Source: Silvanigrellaceae bacterium
GTDB taxonomy: Bacteria > Bdellovibrionota > Oligoflexia > Silvanigrellales > Silvanigrellaceae
Reading direction: 5' to 3'
DNA: 7,133 nt
Assembly: GCA_947475135.1 (NCBI GenBank)
Contig: CANJMU010000033.1
Location: forward strand, 1 to 7,133
In this document: positions 5,972 to 7,133 of the stretch, piece after piece
Position numbering within the stretch: position 1 is the first letter of the stretch
Layout of the letters: each line of letters begins with the position of its first letter
Program-made: the position numbers and the translations under genes
The notes under the pieces: model-generated
The model's database searches: none
What the model was told of the DNA's origin: nothing
The model's input: only the letters and a program-made list of their open reading frames with translations

Positions 5972-6859
5972 CTAATTTAAATTAATGTTCAACTTATAAT
6001 TAAAATATAAGTCATCTTTGTATTTTAACATCCAACTTTTCATTTCCTGAATCATCAGAGTATAGCTAGGAACTCGGTATTGAACATCATTGTTTGTATT
6101 AAAGAAACTTCTGTCACATGTAATTCTCTTATCTGGCTCAACTTTAATGTCATTCCTATTAAAATAGTTTAGAAAAAGTAATAATAGTTTTTCTTTTGAT
6201 ATCTTATCATTATTACAAAGGTGATAAAGGCCTACGAGATTAATATTCTCACATAAAAGATAATTAATAAATTTTGCCAACTCCAACGTGGTCACTCCAG
6301 ACCATATTGCTTGTGTATATCCTGATATAGTGCCATTTTGCGACATAAACCAATGAAATAAACCAATACCATTAGGCGTAATTTCTGGCCCAATAAAACT
6401 AGTGCGTATTGTTAAATTCTGAGTATTAATAACTTCACCTAAGGCTTTTGAACGTCCATAAATATTTGTTTCATTCGGTAAATCACTCTCAATATATCCA
6501 CCTTTTTTCCCATCAAAAACACAATCTGTTGAAATATGAATTAACTTATAACTATACTTTTTTGATAATTTATCTAAAAAATGTGGGAAATAAGCATTAA
6601 CAAAAATAGCCTTATCACAATTTTCATTAAAGTCTTTAAATAAAAGACCTACACAATTAATAATATAATCAGGCTGAATTTCTTTTATTAAGTCGGCTAA
6701 CTTTTCCAAATCAAAGACATCCAGATATACATTATTTTTAATAGATTTAAATTCCGTCCTCGAAGTTGAATATATTTTATATCTATTTTGTTCTCTCAGA
6801 AAGTTTAATAATAAATGACCTGCCATTCCATTTGAACCAAGCAGCAATACCCTTTTCAC
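5972..6859 (-). CDS. RmlD-like SDR reductase (UDP-4-keto-6-deoxy-L-HexNAc or dTDP-4-dehydrorhamnose reductase type)
   Basis: This NAD(P)H-dependent extended SDR has 295 residues from GTG 6859. It opens with a Rossmann motif, VLLLGSNGMAG (4-14). The catalytic set is ISTDCVFDG (109-117) and YGRSKALGE (134-142) with Tyr134 and Lys138, as in RmlD. I chose GTG 6859 because GGAG lies 9 bases upstream and the protein then begins MKRVLLLG; the upstream TTG at 6874 would add five residues that contain the ribosome site. Its GTG overlaps the epimerase stop as GTGA, so the two are coupled. With an epimerase before it and a WbuB-like transferase after it, the likely job is C4 reduction of a UDP-4-keto-6-deoxy-L-HexNAc, as described for WbvR of Vibrio cholerae O37. 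It is not a CapF/FnlB-type bifunctional protein, since no cupin domain follows. A role on dTDP-L-rhamnose cannot be excluded. Confidence 0.82.
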   Translation of the reverse strand: MKRVLLLGSNGMAGHLLLNFLREQNRYKIYSTSRTEFKSIKNNVYLDVFDLEKLADLIKEIQPDYIINCVGLLFKDFNENCDKAIFVNAYFPHFLDKLSKKYSYKLIHISTDCVFDGKKGGYIESDLPNETNIYGRSKALGEVINTQNLTIRTSFIGPEITPNGIGLFHWFMSQNGTISGYTQAIWSGVTTLELAKFINYLLCENINLVGLYHLCNNDKISKEKLLLLFLNYFNRNDIKVEPDKRITCDRSFFNTNNDVQYRVPSYTLMIQEMKSWMLKYKDDLYFNYKLNINLN

Positions 6860-7133
6860 GTGATTTTTCTCCAAACATTTTTGTTAACGTAGTCTGTGTA
6901 ACTTTGGATAATTCTAACTATCTTCGCAGAAACCTTAGCAACATCATAATCAGAAACTTTTTTTTGTGGCCCATAATCCTGATATTGTGAAGTTACTATT
7001 TCAATCGCCTGTTGCACACGTTCTTTTTTCAACCCAGACATAATCAGGGTTCCTTCATCCATTCCTTCAGGCCTTTCATGAACATTTCGAATTGTGACTG
7101 CAGGAAAACCTAAGATAGAGGACTCCTCGGTAA
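6856..7133 (-). CDS. wecB: UDP-N-acetylglucosamine 2-epimerase (non-hydrolysing), C-terminal part
   Basis: The frame is open to the right edge and gives the last 91 residues; the rest lies outside the window. The first visible residues, TEESSILGFPAVTIRNVHERPEG, match the conserved UDP-binding end of the WecB family (EE...LG.P....R..TERPE), continuing into MDEGTLIMSGLK and a C-terminal helix. Family enzymes epimerise C2 of UDP-HexNAc. WecB makes UDP-ManNAc, while FnlC/WbjD/CapG and WbvD act on 6-deoxy-L-sugars to give L-FucNAc or L-QuiNAc. The RmlD-like and WbuB-like genes downstream favour the 6-deoxy-L-HexNAc branch. A methionine codon at 7062 is internal and not a start, because conserved family sequence continues upstream of it. 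The stop overlaps the reductase start by four bases. Confidence 0.9.
   Translation of the reverse strand, partial: TEESSILGFPAVTIRNVHERPEGMDEGTLIMSGLKKERVQQAIEIVTSQYQDYGPQKKVSDYDVAKVSAKIVRIIQSYTDYVNKNVWRKIT

Noticed and set aside
6766..6990. Plus-strand reading frame of 74 codons
   Set aside because: It is antisense to the reductase and epimerase genes, both of which carry clear family motifs.
6856..7062. Separate 68-residue gene starting at the ATG at 7062
   Set aside because: Conserved epimerase sequence continues upstream of this ATG to the window edge, so it is an internal methionine of a larger gene.

Overview
The window is a very AT-rich stretch of bacterial chromosome. The gene content suggests a Gram-negative bacterium: a FecCD/BtuC-type transporter pair, a lytic-transglycosylase-like protein and an O-antigen/capsule-type sugar cluster. 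TTG and GTG starts look common. I cannot place the organism from sequence alone; a low-GC deltaproteobacterial or Bdellovibrionota-like genome would fit but is only a guess.

Left part (1-3147, all minus strand). Read in the direction of transcription, it holds a lytic-transglycosylase-like protein (3147-2521), a FecCD-family permease (TTG start, 2443-1463), its ABC ATPase (1473-754), a small one-helix membrane protein coupled to the ATPase by overlapping stop and start codons, and the N-terminal 128 residues of an Rpn/PD-(D/E)XK nuclease that runs off the left edge. The permease and ATPase form the core of an importer for an iron chelate, haem or cobamide. No substrate-binding protein is present in the window.

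Middle (3148-4726). A divergent intergenic region carries a G-rich run and a weak promoter candidate. It is followed by a plus-strand polyprenyl-phosphate sugar-1-phosphate transferase of the MraY/WecA family, which I start at GTG 3485. A 99-bp convergent gap separates it from the next cluster.

Right part (4685-7133, minus strand). This is an operon-like sugar cluster: the C-terminal end of a non-hydrolysing UDP-GlcNAc 2-epimerase (WecB/FnlC type), an RmlD-like SDR reductase joined to it by a GTGA overlap, and a WbuB-like GT4 glycosyltransferase. Together they look like the last steps in making a UDP-activated 6-deoxy-L-HexNAc (L-FucNAc, L-RhaNAc or L-QuiNAc) and transferring it to a lipid-linked glycan. 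The nearby WecA-like enzyme is a candidate for starting that glycan. The 3' end of the glycosyltransferase gene runs into a short fragment that looks like the right end of an IS3-group insertion sequence. It keeps the last transposase codons and a terminal repeat, and it appears to supply the last few residues of the glycosyltransferase.

I found no RNA gene and no CRISPR array. I did not find a clearly new multi-gene system. The best leads are the IS remnant, the unidentified small membrane protein coupled to the transporter, and the reductase type in the L-sugar pathway.
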